Counted from the first letter of the stretch, positions 17,086-25,694 are shown. The stretch is 64,000 nt of DNA from an uncultured Nocardioides sp. (GCF_947488025.1 NZ_CANKYS010000002.1:372001-436000), one strand, 5' to 3'. Notes: generated from the sequence alone by a model not told the origin. Made by a program: numbers and translations.

Positions 17086-18129
17086 TCAGTCCTTCTTGTC
17101 GGCCTCGGCCTCGGCGGGCGCCTCAGCGGCAGCGGCCTCGGTCTCGGCGGGCGCCTGGGTGGCAGCAGCCTCGGTCTCGGCGGGGGCCTCGGCGGGGGCC
17201 TCGGCGGGCGCCTCGGTGGCGGCGTCGGCCGGGGCGTCGGTCGCAGCGTCAGCGGCAGCCTCGGCCTGCGGGGCCTCGGCAGCGGCACCGGTGGCCTCGG
17301 AGGCCGGGGTCTCGGCGGCGGCGTCGCCGGTGGCGGTCGCGGCAGCCTTCTCGGCGTCACCGGCGAGGAGCTCACGCTCCCACTCGGCGAGGGGCTCCTC
17401 GGCACCGACGGACTCGTCGGCGTCGCCGGCCTTGGCACCGGAGCGGGCGATGAGGCCCTCGGCGACGGCGTCGGCGACCACGCGGGTCAGCAGGCCGACC
17501 GCGCGGATGGCGTCGTCGTTGCCCGGGATCGGGAAGTCGACCAGGTCGGGGTCGCAGTTGGAGTCGAGGATGCCGATGATCGGGATCCGCAGCTTGCGGG
17601 CCTCCTCGACAGCCAGGTGCTCCTTGTTGGTGTCGACGATCCACACCGCGGAGGGGACCTTGGTCATGTCACGGATGCCGCCGAGCGTCTTGTCGAGCTT
17701 GGTGCGCTCGCGACGCATCTGCAGGAGCTCCTTCTTCGTGCGGTTGGAGCCCGCGACGTCGTCGAAGTCGATCTCGTCGAGCTCCTTGAGGCGGTTGATC
17801 CGCTGGTGCACGGTCTGGAAGTTGGTGAGCATGCCGCCCAGCCAGCGCTGGTTGACGTAGGGCATCCCGACGCGCGTCGCCTGCTCGGCGATGGCCTCCT
17901 GGGCCTGCTTCTTCGTGCCGACGAACATGATGACGCCGCCCTTGGCGACGGTCTCCTTGACGAAGGCGTAGGAGCGGTCGATGTAGGCGAGCGACTGCTG
18001 CAGGTCGATGATGTAGATGCCGTTGCGCTCGGTCATGATGAAGCGCTTCATCTTGGGGTTCCAACGACGGGTCTGGTGACCGAAGTGGACGCCGCTCTCG
18101 AGCAGCTGGCGCATGGTGACGACTGCCAT
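17086..18129 (-). CDS. rpsB: 30S ribosomal protein S2 with long acidic Ala-rich C-terminal tail
   Basis: S2 binds late in 30S assembly and supports initiation. The 347-residue product has the full S2 core: [22 protein letters not shown] at the N-terminus, the coiled-coil hairpin around [11 protein letters not shown], and [22 protein letters not shown]. It is much longer than the usual 230-280 residues. From about residue 265 it continues as low-complexity sequence made of Ala, Glu, Pro and Thr in irregular APAE-type repeats, ending ADKKD. ATG 18129 is preceded by AGGAG, and the frame upstream to 18342 lacks coding character. A structured leader of about 250 bases may lie upstream. Confidence 0.95.
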   Translation of the reverse strand: MAVVTMRQLLESGVHFGHQTRRWNPKMKRFIMTERNGIYIIDLQQSLAYIDRSYAFVKETVAKGGVIMFVGTKKQAQEAIAEQATRVGMPYVNQRWLGGMLTNFQTVHQRINRLKELDEIDFDDVAGSNRTKKELLQMRRERTKLDKTLGGIRDMTKVPSAVWIVDTNKEHLAVEEARKLRIPIIGILDSNCDPDLVDFPIPGNDDAIRAVGLLTRVVADAVAEGLIARSGAKAGDADESVGAEEPLAEWERELLAGDAEKAAATATGDAAAETPASEATGAAAEAPQAEAAADAATDAPADAATEAPAEAPAEAPAETEAAATQAPAETEAAAAEAPAEAEADKKD

Positions 18130-18260
18130 GGGTTCTCCTGTGATGACGGAGTCGCTCGCCGATGTGCCCGACCTTCTGGCAGGTGCGGACCGGGAGCGGA
18201 CTCCTGTTGTTTTCAGTTGCTGCGCCCGGCGGGTGCCGGGAGCCCTGACGCTCGCACGCC

Positions 18261-18300
18261 GGTCCGATCCCGCCGGTGGTGCTGGCGGGAACTGAGGACC
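18261..18300 (-). promoter_or_regulatory. Two-tier stem-loop in the rpsB 5' leader
   Basis: An outer GGTCC/GGACC stem (18261-18265 with 18296-18300) encloses an inner CCCGCC/GGCGGG stem (18269-18274 with 18284-18289) with a 9-base loop. It lies 132 bases upstream of the rpsB start and inside the transcript if the TACGAT box is used. It could be an S2 autoregulatory element, but this is inferred. Confidence 0.35.
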
Positions 18301-18386
18301 GACGCCCGCGGGTGGTCCGGGATCGAGGAGCATCCCGGGCACGGTCGGCGAGCGTGCGAAGTCAGTCCGGGTGGACTGCTCCGCAC

Positions 18387-18392
18387 ATCGTA
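18387..18392 (-). promoter_or_regulatory. Candidate -10 box for rpsB (TACGAT)
   Basis: TACGAT is the best -10 match in the rpsB upstream region. A poor TTCGCC at 19-base spacing is the only -35 candidate. Confidence 0.3.
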
Positions 18393-18560
18393 GGCCAGAG
18401 GTTCCCTGCGAGGCGAATCACTGCCGGCGGCTCCTCCGAGCGTGGTCCGAGCGTGGATCCCCCGTCCGTCGGACGTCCACAGACGGGGTGTGGGGGTCGT
18501 CGTCCACAGCCGTCGTCGGCGCCGCTCGCGCAGCGTCCGGGCCCGGCACAGGATCGGCTG

Positions 18561-19133
18561 ATGCGAACCGTCCTCGGAGTGGTCATCCTGCTGGTGCTCG
18601 GCGTCACCGGGCCGGTGCACGCGGGCCCCGACGAGCCGGCCGGCGTGTGGCCGCTCGAGCCCCGTCCCGACGTCGTCCGTCACTTCGAGCCACCGCCCCA
18701 CCCCTACGCCGCCGGCCACCGCGGCGTCGACCTGGCCGGCTCCCCCGGCCAGTCGGTGCACGCGGCCCTGCCCGGGACGGTCGGCTTCGCCGGCTCCATC
18801 GGGGGCAAGCCCGTCGTCACCGTGCTGCACGGCGGTCGACGTACGACGTACGAGCCGGTCGTGGCGTCGGTCGAGCGCGGGCAGGAGGTGGCGGCCGGAG
18901 ACGTGCTGGGCCGCCTGGTGGTGACCGACAGCCACTGCTTCCCCTCCGCCTGCCTGCACTGGGGGCTCGTGGAGGGCGACGGCGACGACAAGACCTACCT
19001 CGACCCCCTGTCCCTCGTCGGCGGTGGCCCGGTGCGCCTGCTCCCGCTGTGGCGCGACGAGCCGGCCACCGTCCGGCTGCCGTGGAGCCCTCCGCTCGCG
19101 CGCTGGCGCCGCCCGGTGGACTGGGTCGCCTGA
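18561..19133 (+). CDS. Secreted M23 (LytM-like) peptidase-fold protein
   Basis: The 190-residue protein has a signal peptide (about 1-21, ending GPVHA) and an M23 beta-sandwich. The first zinc-binding pair is in HRGVDLAG (H and D, about residues 53-57). The second motif, HxH in active enzymes, reads CLHWGL, so the first histidine is replaced by cysteine. Many small actinobacterial M23 proteins share this CLHWG form, and whether they cut peptidoglycan is unclear. A disulfide with the nearby cysteine in SHCFP is plausible. ATG 18561 is preceded by AGGAT. The gene stands alone between rpsB and the convergent xerC. Confidence 0.88.
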   Translation: MRTVLGVVILLVLGVTGPVHAGPDEPAGVWPLEPRPDVVRHFEPPPHPYAAGHRGVDLAGSPGQSVHAALPGTVGFAGSIGGKPVVTVLHGGRRTTYEPVVASVERGQEVAAGDVLGRLVVTDSHCFPSACLHWGLVEGDGDDKTYLDPLSLVGGGPVRLLPLWRDEPATVRLPWSPPLARWRRPVDWVA

Positions 19134-19214
19134 GCCGCCCCTCCCCCGTCCCATCGGGACCGCCGACGCGACCTCCGCCACCCCGGCGAGCGTCATCCCG
19201 ATCAGCACCTATGG

Positions 19215-19228
19215 GTGCGACTTCGCAC
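19215..19228. terminator. Small hairpin between convergent M23 and xerC genes
   Basis: GTGCGA and TCGCAC arms separated by two bases lie 29 bp from the xerC stop, in the only gap between these convergent genes. Confidence 0.3.
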
Positions 19229-19256
19229 GACGCTCCCAAGCCCGCCCGTCCAGCGC

Positions 19257-20210
19257 TCAGGCGCGGGGGTGGGCCTGCTGGTAGGCCTTGCGCAGCCGGT
19301 CGGTCGTGACGTGCGTGTAGAGCTGGGTGGTCGCGAGGGAGGCGTGGCCGAGGAGCTCCTGCACCGAGCGCAGGTCGGCGCCGCCCTCGAGCAGGTGGGT
19401 GGCGGCCGTGTGGCGTAGGCCGTGCGGCCCGATGTCGGGAGCGCCGGGTACGTCGGCGATGCGGCGGTGCACGAGGTCACGGACCGCGCGCTGGTCGATC
19501 CGCCGGCCGCGCACCCCCAGGAAGAGCGCCGGACCCGAGCCGGCCACGAGCAGGCGCGGGCGACCCGCGGTCAGCCAGCGGTCGATCGCCCGCCCGGCCG
19601 GGGTGCCGTAGGGCACCGAGCGTTCCTTGCGGCCCTTGCCGAAGACGCGCACGACCCGGCGCTCGTCGTCGACGTCGTCGATGTCGAGGCCGACGAGCTC
19701 ACCCACGCGGATCCCCGTGGCGTAGAGCAGCTCGAGCATCGCGACGTCGCGCACACCGACCGGGGTGCCGTCGTCGGCGAGGTCGGCGGCCGACCGGATG
19801 AGCGACTCGGCCTCGTCGGCACGCAGGACCGGCGGGAGGGTCTTGTGCTTCTTGGGCGATCCGAGCGCGGCGCCGGGGTCGGTCGGCAGCCGTCCGGTCC
19901 GGTGCAGCCAGGCGGTGAAGACCCGGGCGGCCGTGGCGCGTCTCGCGATCGTGGTCCGGCTGCGGCCCGTCGTCTGCAGTCTTGCCAACCAGCTGCGCAG
20001 CGCGCGCAGGTCGAGGTCCGCCACGTCGCTCGCGCCGAGCCGCTGGCAGTGGTCGAGCAGTCCGGCGATGTCGCCGAGGTAGGCGCGCACGGTGTGGGGG
20101 GCGAGGTCGCGCTCGGAGACGAGGTGTCGCTCGTAGTCGCCGAGGAGGCGGACGAAGGACTCGGGAAGATCCTCCCCGCCGTCCTGCGCAGCGGCCTCGG
20201 GCTTGCTCAC
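19257..20210 (-). CDS. xerC: Tyrosine recombinase XerC
   Basis: XerC with XerD resolves chromosome dimers at dif. The 317-residue protein has the N-terminal SAM-like core-binding domain (about 15-105) and the catalytic domain with all expected residues: R168 (TGIRVGEL), K192 region (FGKGRKER), H263-x-x-R266 (HGLRH), H289 (LLGHAS) and the nucleophile Y298 (TTQLYTH). The GTG start at 20210 follows TACGCT by 6 bases without a ribosome binding site. It lies downstream of dprA, the standard actinobacterial order, which argues for XerC rather than a mobile integrase. No att sites or phage genes are nearby. Confidence 0.93.
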   Translation of the reverse strand: MSKPEAAAQDGGEDLPESFVRLLGDYERHLVSERDLAPHTVRAYLGDIAGLLDHCQRLGASDVADLDLRALRSWLARLQTTGRSRTTIARRATAARVFTAWLHRTGRLPTDPGAALGSPKKHKTLPPVLRADEAESLIRSAADLADDGTPVGVRDVAMLELLYATGIRVGELVGLDIDDVDDERRVVRVFGKGRKERSVPYGTPAGRAIDRWLTAGRPRLLVAGSGPALFLGVRGRRIDQRAVRDLVHRRIADVPGAPDIGPHGLRHTAATHLLEGGADLRSVQELLGHASLATTQLYTHVTTDRLRKAYQQAHPRA

Positions 20211-20216
20211 CCCCGC

Positions 20217-20222
20217 AGCGTA
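20217..20222 (-). promoter_or_regulatory. Leaderless promoter -10 box of xerC (TACGCT, N6, GTG)
   Basis: TACGCT stands 6 bases before GTG 20210, in the 28-bp gap after dprA. Confidence 0.5.
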
Positions 20223-20238
20223 GGCGGACGACGGCGTC

Positions 20239-21414
20239 TCACACGTCAGGCGCGAGCCGCCAGCCGTCGTCGGTGAGCTGGACGAACCGTTTCGACCTCA
20301 GCCGGCGCAGAGCCCCCTCGGTGGTGCGCAGAGGGAGCCCGCACAGGCGTGAGATCGAGTCGACCTGTGCCGACTCGCTGACCGGCACCCACTCCACGAC
20401 GTTCTGCTCGGTCGGGGTCAGCCCGTCGCGCGGCCGTTCCTCACCCCGCGGCGGGTCGACGAGGTGCTCCCCCGCTGCACCGATGAGCTCGAGCACCTCG
20501 GAACCGTGGGTGACCACGGTGCCCCGGCCCTCACGCAGGAAGTTGTTGACGCCCCGGGACGTGTAGCTGGTGACCGGACCCGGCACGCACATCACGTGGC
20601 GGAGCAGGCTCTCGGCCCACCCGGCGGTGTTGAGCGCGCCACTGCGCAGGGCCGCCTCGACCACGACGGTGCCGCTGGTGATGGCGGCGATCAGCCGGTT
20701 GCGGGCCAGGAAGCGCGGCCGCGTCGGCGCCGACCCCGGCGGTTGCTCGGACACGACAGCGAACTCGGCGGCGAGGTGCTGGAGGAGGGGCCGGTTCTGC
20801 AGGGGGTAGACCCGGTCCACCCCGCAGGCCAGGACGGCGGCCGTGGTGCCGTCGGCGGACAGCGTGGCGTCGTGAGCCTCGAAGTCGATGCCGAGCGCCC
20901 CGCCCGAGACGACCGGCACCCCGGAGAGCGCGAGGTGCTCGCAGACCGTGCGGGCCATCTCCACGCCGTAGACCGACGCCGCTCGTGAGCCGACGACGGC
21001 GACCGAGGTGGCGAGCTCGGTGAGGGGCATCGGACCCTTCACCCAGAGACCCGGAGGCGTGCCTCCGAACCCGTCCACGGTGATGGCGTCGTCGAGCTGG
21101 TCGAGACTGGTGGGCCACTCGGCGTCGCCCGGGACGAGGAAGCGGATGCCGCACCGCGCGGCCTGGTCGAGCTGGCGGACCGCGTCGACCTCGGCCAGCC
21201 TCTGCGCCAGCATCTCCCCGGGCTCGCCCCCGGTCGCGGCCCGCGACTTCTCCAGCGCGCGCTCCGCGCCCATCTGGCGGACGAGCGACGACGTGGTGCC
21301 GTCGCCGGGCTCCACCGCGCAGCTCAGGGCCACCCGGGCGAGGCGCTCGGCCTCGGGCACCTGGCTCGTCGGCTCGTCGCCGGGCGGCGCGGACCGCAGG
21401 TGTGCGCCATTCAT
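20239..21414 (-). CDS. dprA: DNA-processing protein DprA (Smf)
   Basis: DprA loads RecA on incoming single-stranded DNA in transformation. The 391-residue protein has a helical N-terminal region and an extended Rossmann domain with the family motifs VAVVGSRAASVYG, VVSGGALGID, YPLQN and ARNRLIAAITSGTVVVEA. A C-terminal winged-helix (about 330-391) closes the protein. The start is ATG 21414, which overlaps the yifB stop as ATGA, so translation is coupled. Frames extending to 22836 are antisense-type shadows inside yifB. No other competence genes are present in the window. Confidence 0.94.
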   Translation of the reverse strand: MNGAHLRSAPPGDEPTSQVPEAERLARVALSCAVEPGDGTTSSLVRQMGAERALEKSRAATGGEPGEMLAQRLAEVDAVRQLDQAARCGIRFLVPGDAEWPTSLDQLDDAITVDGFGGTPPGLWVKGPMPLTELATSVAVVGSRAASVYGVEMARTVCEHLALSGVPVVSGGALGIDFEAHDATLSADGTTAAVLACGVDRVYPLQNRPLLQHLAAEFAVVSEQPPGSAPTRPRFLARNRLIAAITSGTVVVEAALRSGALNTAGWAESLLRHVMCVPGPVTSYTSRGVNNFLREGRGTVVTHGSEVLELIGAAGEHLVDPPRGEERPRDGLTPTEQNVVEWVPVSESAQVDSISRLCGLPLRTTEGALRRLRSKRFVQLTDDGWRLAPDV

Positions 21415-23012
21415 GACGCCACTCGCACGACGCGCGCCGGCAGGGAGCGCGCGCTGTCGTCGGACCGCAGCACCAACGCGATCTCGGCCTCGCGCTCGCC
21501 CGGCCTCGCCACCCCTGCACAGTCGGCCACCGTCCAGGCCAGTCGCTGCACGCGAGTCAGACCGCGCCGGGTGAGCTTGCCGTCGGACAGCTCCTTGTCG
21601 ATGAGCCGCTGGCCCCCGGGCTCCAGGGGCCACCGCTCCACCAGGACCGGGCCCGGGCAGGACGCGTTGAGCAGCCACGCGCAGTCGCGGAAGCGACGGG
21701 CCTGGCGCAGCCTCGCCTCGACCACCCGGGCCCGCACGTCCGCGGACGACTCCGGCTCGGGGCCGAAGGACGCCCCCCGGCGCCGGCCCTGTGGTCGTAC
21801 GTCCATCCAGATGTCGACCCGGTCGAGGATCGGACCTGTGAGCTTGCGGCGGTAGTGGGAGCGCTGCACCTCGTTGCAGTCGCAGCTGCCGCCGGACAGG
21901 CCGTGGAAGTTGCCGCACGGACACGGATTGGCGGCCAGGACCACCAGCGAGCGGGCGGGGTAGGTGGCCGACTCCTCGCCGCGGGCGATCGTCACCTCCC
22001 CCGACTCGAGCGGCTGCCGCATCGCCTCGACCACGTCGGCCCGGAAGTGCGGGAACTCGTCGAGGAAGAGCACACCGTGATGGGCCAGGCTCACCTGGCC
22101 CGGCCGGACCCGTCCGGTGCCGCCTCCCAGCACGCTGGCGGCGCTCGCTGAGTGGTGCGGGGCGAACCACGGCGGACGGCGCACCAGCCCGCTCCCCTCC
22201 GGGAGGACGCCCGCGACCGAGTGCAGCGCCGTCACCTCGAGCGCCTGCTCGGTCGTCAGGTCGGGCAGGATCGTCGGGATGCGCTCGGCGATCGACGTCT
22301 TGCCGGTGCCACGCGGGCCGATCAACATCGTCGGATGACCGCCCGCAGCGGCGACCTCGACGGCGTAGCGGACGTCCTCGAGCCCGTCGAGGTCGCGCAG
22401 GTCGACCTCGGCCAGACGGTCCTCCCCGCGCCAGGTCGCGAGGGGGCTGGACGACGGTCCGACGACCGGGTCGGCCTCGGGCACCTCGGCGCCGCGGAGC
22501 ACCGCGGACACCTGCGCCAGCGACCTCACACCGAAGACCGTCATCCCGGGCACGAGGCCGGCCTCGCCCGCCTGGGGCTCGGGCACGAAGACGCGGGTGA
22601 TGCCGTGGGCGGCGGCGGCGATCACCATGGGCAGCACCCCGGCCACCGGGCGCAGCGCCCCGGCGACGGACAGCTCGCCGATGAACGCCCAGCCGTCGAG
22701 CAGGTCGGGCGTCAGCTCGTCGTGCTTCTTGTCTGCAGCCATGACCGCCATCGCGATCGCGAGGTCGTAGTGGGTGCCGCTCTTCGGGAGGTCGGCGGGC
22801 GCGAGCAGGATCGTCACCCGTTTGGTCGACGGCCACCGTCCGCAGTCGTTGTTGATCGCCATCCGCACCCGGTCGCGCGCCTCGGACAGGGTCTTGTCCA
22901 CCCGGCCGACGATCGTGGTGCTGACCAGGCCCGGGGACACGTCGACCTGGACGTCGATGACGTGGCCGTCGGCGCCCTTGAGCGCCAGCGAGCGAGCGGT
23001 CGCGAAGGCCAT
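21411..23012 (-). CDS. YifB/ComM family Mg chelatase-like AAA ATPase
   Basis: ComM is a hexameric helicase that extends branch migration during natural transformation. YifB homologues are widespread. The 533-residue protein has the N-terminal ChlI-like domain (about 20-145), the Walker A loop GPRGTGKTS (about 227), the Walker B element GVLFLDEFPHF, sensor motif VVLAANPCPCG, and a C-terminal Mg-chelatase domain. The cysteine group around NPCPCGNF and SCDCNE may bind zinc. The start ATG 23012 overlaps the yraN stop by one base (TGATG), and the stop overlaps dprA. Confidence 0.93.
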   Translation of the reverse strand: MAFATARSLALKGADGHVIDVQVDVSPGLVSTTIVGRVDKTLSEARDRVRMAINNDCGRWPSTKRVTILLAPADLPKSGTHYDLAIAMAVMAADKKHDELTPDLLDGWAFIGELSVAGALRPVAGVLPMVIAAAAHGITRVFVPEPQAGEAGLVPGMTVFGVRSLAQVSAVLRGAEVPEADPVVGPSSSPLATWRGEDRLAEVDLRDLDGLEDVRYAVEVAAAGGHPTMLIGPRGTGKTSIAERIPTILPDLTTEQALEVTALHSVAGVLPEGSGLVRRPPWFAPHHSASAASVLGGGTGRVRPGQVSLAHHGVLFLDEFPHFRADVVEAMRQPLESGEVTIARGEESATYPARSLVVLAANPCPCGNFHGLSGGSCDCNEVQRSHYRRKLTGPILDRVDIWMDVRPQGRRRGASFGPEPESSADVRARVVEARLRQARRFRDCAWLLNASCPGPVLVERWPLEPGGQRLIDKELSDGKLTRRGLTRVQRLAWTVADCAGVARPGEREAEIALVLRSDDSARSLPARVVRVAS

Positions 23013-23413
23013 CAGCCGACCCCCTCGACGTGCTCGACCTCGACCGGCCGGCCGCGGGGCGTCAGGACCCCCACCACGTCGATGCGGACGTCGTCGGGAT
23101 GGCAGTCGTGCGCGAGGAGCCACCGCGCCCCGAGCCGCCTCAGCCGGTCGGCCTTGCGCTGGTCGACTGCCTCGAGCGGCTCGCCGTAGTCGGTGGAGCT
23201 GCGGGTCTTGACCTCACAGATCACCAGGACGTTGCCGTCGCGCAGCACCAGGTCGATCTCGCCCGCGTCGCAACGCCAGTTGCGGTCGAGCAGGACGAGC
23301 CCGAGCCCGCACAGGTGTCGCGCCGCGATGGACTCGCCGCGCTCGCCGAGCCGGCGACGGTGCTCGGCCGCGGGGTCGAGGGCGAAAGGAGAAGCTGCAG
23401 CTCGTCGGGCCAT
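23012..23413 (-). CDS. UPF0102 (YraN) family putative endonuclease
   Basis: The 133-residue protein has the YraN restriction-nuclease-like fold: GERGESIAARHL, then D-x-N-WR, GEIDLVLRDG and VICEVKTRSS, which together give the D-E-x-K active-site pattern. The function is unproven, but it always accompanies yifB and dprA in this order. ATG 23413 has GGAAGG 9 bases upstream. That element is one arm of a perfect 10-bp inverted repeat, so it may be hidden in the mRNA. The gene is the first of a coupled yraN-yifB-dprA unit. Confidence 0.9.
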   Translation of the reverse strand: MARRAAASPFALDPAAEHRRRLGERGESIAARHLCGLGLVLLDRNWRCDAGEIDLVLRDGNVLVICEVKTRSSTDYGEPLEAVDQRKADRLRRLGARWLLAHDCHPDDVRIDVVGVLTPRGRPVEVEHVEGVG

Positions 23414-23417
23414 CGTG

Positions 23418-23453
23418 GGTGCCTTCCGGGTCGTGCGGGATCGGGAAGGCACC
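23418..23453 (-). promoter_or_regulatory. Hairpin that can sequester the yraN ribosome binding site
   Basis: GGTGCCTTCC (minus strand, 23453-23444) and GGAAGGCACC (23427-23418) are perfect reverse complements with a 16-base loop. The second arm is the yraN Shine-Dalgarno, ending 4 bases before ATG 23413. Confidence 0.5.
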
Positions 23454-23666
23454 AGCACACCGTGACGCACCGACCGTGGCGGCCCGCGTCGTGCGACGGC
23501 TGTGGAGGACGGCTGCTGGGAGCCGCCTGTGGACGATTCGTGGCCATCGGCTCGCGTCGACCCCGCCACGCCGCCCGTCGGCGTACTACCGGTCACCGGC
23601 GCCGGGTGGCTCGACCTGGAGGGGTCGTCCGACACCTCGTGGGGGTTGCAACGGCCGCCAAGTGGC

Positions 23667-23692
23667 GGACTCCCCGCTCGAGCGGGGAGTCC
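23667..23692 (-). terminator. Perfect 26-bp palindrome terminator after the DUF2469 gene
   Basis: The arms GGACTCCCCGCTC and GAGCGGGGAGTCC are exact reverse complements. On the minus strand it is followed by a second small CCGCC-ACTT-GGCGG hairpin and no U-tract. It would end the lepB-rnhB-DUF2469 transcript. Confidence 0.65.
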
Positions 23693-23731
23693 CCGGTCAG
23701 TGCCGAGCCGTCCCCGGACAGACGAGCGAGG

Positions 23732-24040
23732 TCAGTCCTTGGGCGGGTCGATGTCCTGCGGCGCGAGCTCCTCGACGTTGACGTCCTTGAACGTCAGCAC
23801 CTTCACGTTCTTGGCGAACCGCGCCGGCCGGTACATGTCCCAGACCCAGGCGTCGGTCATCGACACCTCGAAGAACACGTCGCCGCTCTCCGAACGAGCC
23901 TTCACGTCGACCTGGTTGCACAGGTAGAAGCGGCGGTCGGTCTCCACGACGTACTTGAAGATGCCCACGACGTCGCGGTACTCGCGATAGAGGGTGAGCT
24001 CCATCTCGGTCTCGTACTTCTCGAGATCCTCGGCGCTCAT
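23732..24040 (-). CDS. DUF2469 family protein
   Basis: The 102-residue cytoplasmic protein matches the actinobacterial DUF2469 family, recognised by its start MSAEDLEKYETEMELTLYRE, the segment RRFYLCNQVDV, and WVWDMYRPARF. The family nearly always lies directly after rnhB in actinobacteria and has no known function. ATG 24040 overlaps the rnhB stop as ATGA, so the two are translated together. A strong palindromic terminator follows. Confidence 0.92.
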   Translation of the reverse strand: MSAEDLEKYETEMELTLYREYRDVVGIFKYVVETDRRFYLCNQVDVKARSESGDVFFEVSMTDAWVWDMYRPARFAKNVKVLTFKDVNVEELAPQDIDPPKD

Positions 24041-24783
24041 CGGTCCTCCTCGGTGGTGCTGTCCGGCTCGATCCCGACCCTAGCCACCTCGTCCTCGGCT
24101 ACCGGCTCGAGACCCGCCGCGCGCCGCACGTTGACGAAACGCCTCCGGTGGAGAGGGCACGGACCGAGGCGGGCGAGCGCTGCCTCGTGGTCGGCGGTGA
24201 TGTAGCCCTTGTGGGTGCGGAAGTCGTAGTCGGGCCACTCGTCGTGCAGCCCGACCATCAGCCGGTCGCGGGTCACCTTCGCGACGACCGACGCGGCCGC
24301 GATGCAGGCGGCGACGCGGTCGCCCTTCCACACCGCCAGGCCCGGCACGCCGAGGCCGTCGACGGGGAACCCGTCGGTGAGGACGTACGCCGGACGCGTG
24401 CCGAGGCGGGCCACCGCGCGCCGCAGCGCCTCGAGGTTGGCCACGTGCATGCCGAGCCGGTCGCACTCCTCGTTGTCGATCACCACGACCGACCACGCGA
24501 GCGCCCGGCGGACGACCTGGGCGTAGACGCGCTCACGGGCGGCCTCGGTGAGCAGCTTGCTGTCGGCGAGCCCCGGCACGATGCCTGACCTGCCCGGCGG
24601 GAGGATGACGGCGCCCGCGACGAGGGGTCCGGCGCACGCGCCCCGCCCGGCCTCGTCGACGCCGGCGATCGGGTCCAGCCCGGCGCGGCGCAGCGCGCGC
24701 TCGTAGCCGTAGATCCCGGCGTCACGACGTACGGTCACCCCGCCCGGCAGCGGCCCGGGCGGCGGCTGGGAGGAGAGCGTCAC
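24037..24783 (-). CDS. rnhB: Ribonuclease HII
   Basis: RNase HII removes misincorporated ribonucleotides and RNA primers from DNA. The 248-residue product has the catalytic acids in GVDEAGRG (D43, E44), LTDGFPV (D137) and VTRD (D173). The start GTG 24783 overlaps the lepB stop (GTGA). A second GTG at 24738 would remove a proline-rich 15-residue leader and is also possible. The C-terminus has about 40 extra charged residues beyond the catalytic fold, ending TTEEDR. Confidence 0.94.
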   Translation of the reverse strand: MTLSSQPPPGPLPGGVTVRRDAGIYGYERALRRAGLDPIAGVDEAGRGACAGPLVAGAVILPPGRSGIVPGLADSKLLTEAARERVYAQVVRRALAWSVVVIDNEECDRLGMHVANLEALRRAVARLGTRPAYVLTDGFPVDGLGVPGLAVWKGDRVAACIAAASVVAKVTRDRLMVGLHDEWPDYDFRTHKGYITADHEAALARLGPCPLHRRRFVNVRRAAGLEPVAEDEVARVGIEPDSTTEEDR

Positions 24784-25547
24784 GGGGTCGGGTCCGGCAC
24801 GTCCTCGAACGTGGACGGACGGGCGTTCCAGCGGAAGCGGTCGGCCGGCCACAGCAGCACGAAGACCTTGCCGACGACCAGGTCGACGGGGACGAACTCG
24901 TCCCCGGGGACGCATTCGGTCTCGTCGGACTGGCACATCTTCTGCGAGCTGTCGGCGGAGCGGGAGCGGTTGTCGCCCATGACGAACATGTGGCCGTCTG
25001 GGATCGGGCCCACGGTCCACTTCTCGTCGCACGCGCCGTTGGTCGGCATCGGGCCGTTGCAGGTCGCGCCGCCCCGCTTGACGTAGTCGGACTCGTCGAG
25101 CGGCTGCCCGTTGACGATGAGGCGCCCCTGGCCGTCGCAGCACTCGATCGTGTCGCCGGCGACACCGATGACGCGCTTCACGAGGTGGCCGCCGGTCGGG
25201 TAGAGCCCGACCTTGGCCATCACCTTGGCGACGGGGTTGGTGGGACCGGCCGAGTCGATGGGCGGGAGCCAGCCGCCCGGGTCCTTGAAGACCACGACGT
25301 CGCCACGCTCGGGCTCGCCGTCGCCCCAGTAGGACACCTTCTGGATCAGGATCCGGTCGTTGAGGATCAGACCCGGCTCCATCGACTCCGACGGGATGTA
25401 GAAGGCCTGGACGAAGAACGTCTTGATGACGATCGCGAGCACCAGCGCGACGCCGAGCAGCAGGATCGTCTCCTGCCACAGCGGCAGCTGCTTGCGCTTG
25501 CCGCGACCGGTCTTCTGCTCCGGCACCTGCTGGTTGCGACCACTCAT
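24780..25547 (-). CDS. lepB: Signal peptidase I
   Basis: LepB cleaves signal peptides from Sec and Tat substrates on the outer membrane face. The 255-residue protein has one N-terminal membrane helix (about 24-44), the catalytic serine S55 in PSESMEP, the general-base lysine K124 in VKRVIGV, and box E GDNRSRSADS. An inserted region with two CxxC-like cysteines (around IECCDG) is present. I set the start at ATG 25547, which has GGAGG 8 bases upstream. The frame continues to GTG 25637, but the 30 extra codons use A/T third bases far more often than the gene does. Confidence 0.92.
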   Translation of the reverse strand: MSGRNQQVPEQKTGRGKRKQLPLWQETILLLGVALVLAIVIKTFFVQAFYIPSESMEPGLILNDRILIQKVSYWGDGEPERGDVVVFKDPGGWLPPIDSAGPTNPVAKVMAKVGLYPTGGHLVKRVIGVAGDTIECCDGQGRLIVNGQPLDESDYVKRGGATCNGPMPTNGACDEKWTVGPIPDGHMFVMGDNRSRSADSSQKMCQSDETECVPGDEFVPVDLVVGKVFVLLWPADRFRWNARPSTFEDVPDPTP

Positions 25548-25694
25548 CGCGCCATCCTCCGACTGGTCCCCCACACGCGACGACCGCGGTTCCTCGCCCG
25601 CTGAGAGGGACGAGGAACCGCGGCCATCAGAAGTCACTCGCAGAGACTAACGAGTCCCTGGTCGAACCGACGCCTCGCGGCGCGGTGCGACGGA

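Larger units (their letters stand above)
18130..18560. other. 431-bp gene-free divergent region between rpsB and the M23 gene
   Basis: This stretch holds the probable rpsB leader and promoter on the minus strand and the upstream region of the secreted M23 protein on the plus strand. I found no credible protein-coding frame: frames open here have mixed third positions. A two-tier stem-loop (18261-18300) and a TACGAT box (18387-18392) are the only structured signals. Confidence 0.6.
23414..23731. other. 318-bp gene-free region between yraN and the DUF2469 gene
   Basis: The region carries the yraN leader with a ribosome-binding-site-hiding hairpin (23418-23453) and a perfect 26-bp palindrome near the end of the DUF2469 gene (23667-23692). 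Open frames here have mixed codon third positions and look non-coding. Confidence 0.6.

Noticed and set aside
19257..20210. Phage or genomic-island integrase
   Set aside because: All XerC residues and the dprA-xerC order are present; no phage genes, att-like repeats or composition change.
20239..22836. 865-codon frame suggesting a dprA fusion
   Set aside because: Only the last 391 codons have DprA similarity; the rest is out of frame with YifB and is not coding-like.
25548..25637. N-terminal extension of LepB to GTG 25637 (a TAGTCT box stands 6 bases before it)
   Set aside because: The 30 codons use A/T third bases far more than the gene, and ATG 25547 has a strong GGAGG. A leaderless start at 25637 cannot be fully excluded.
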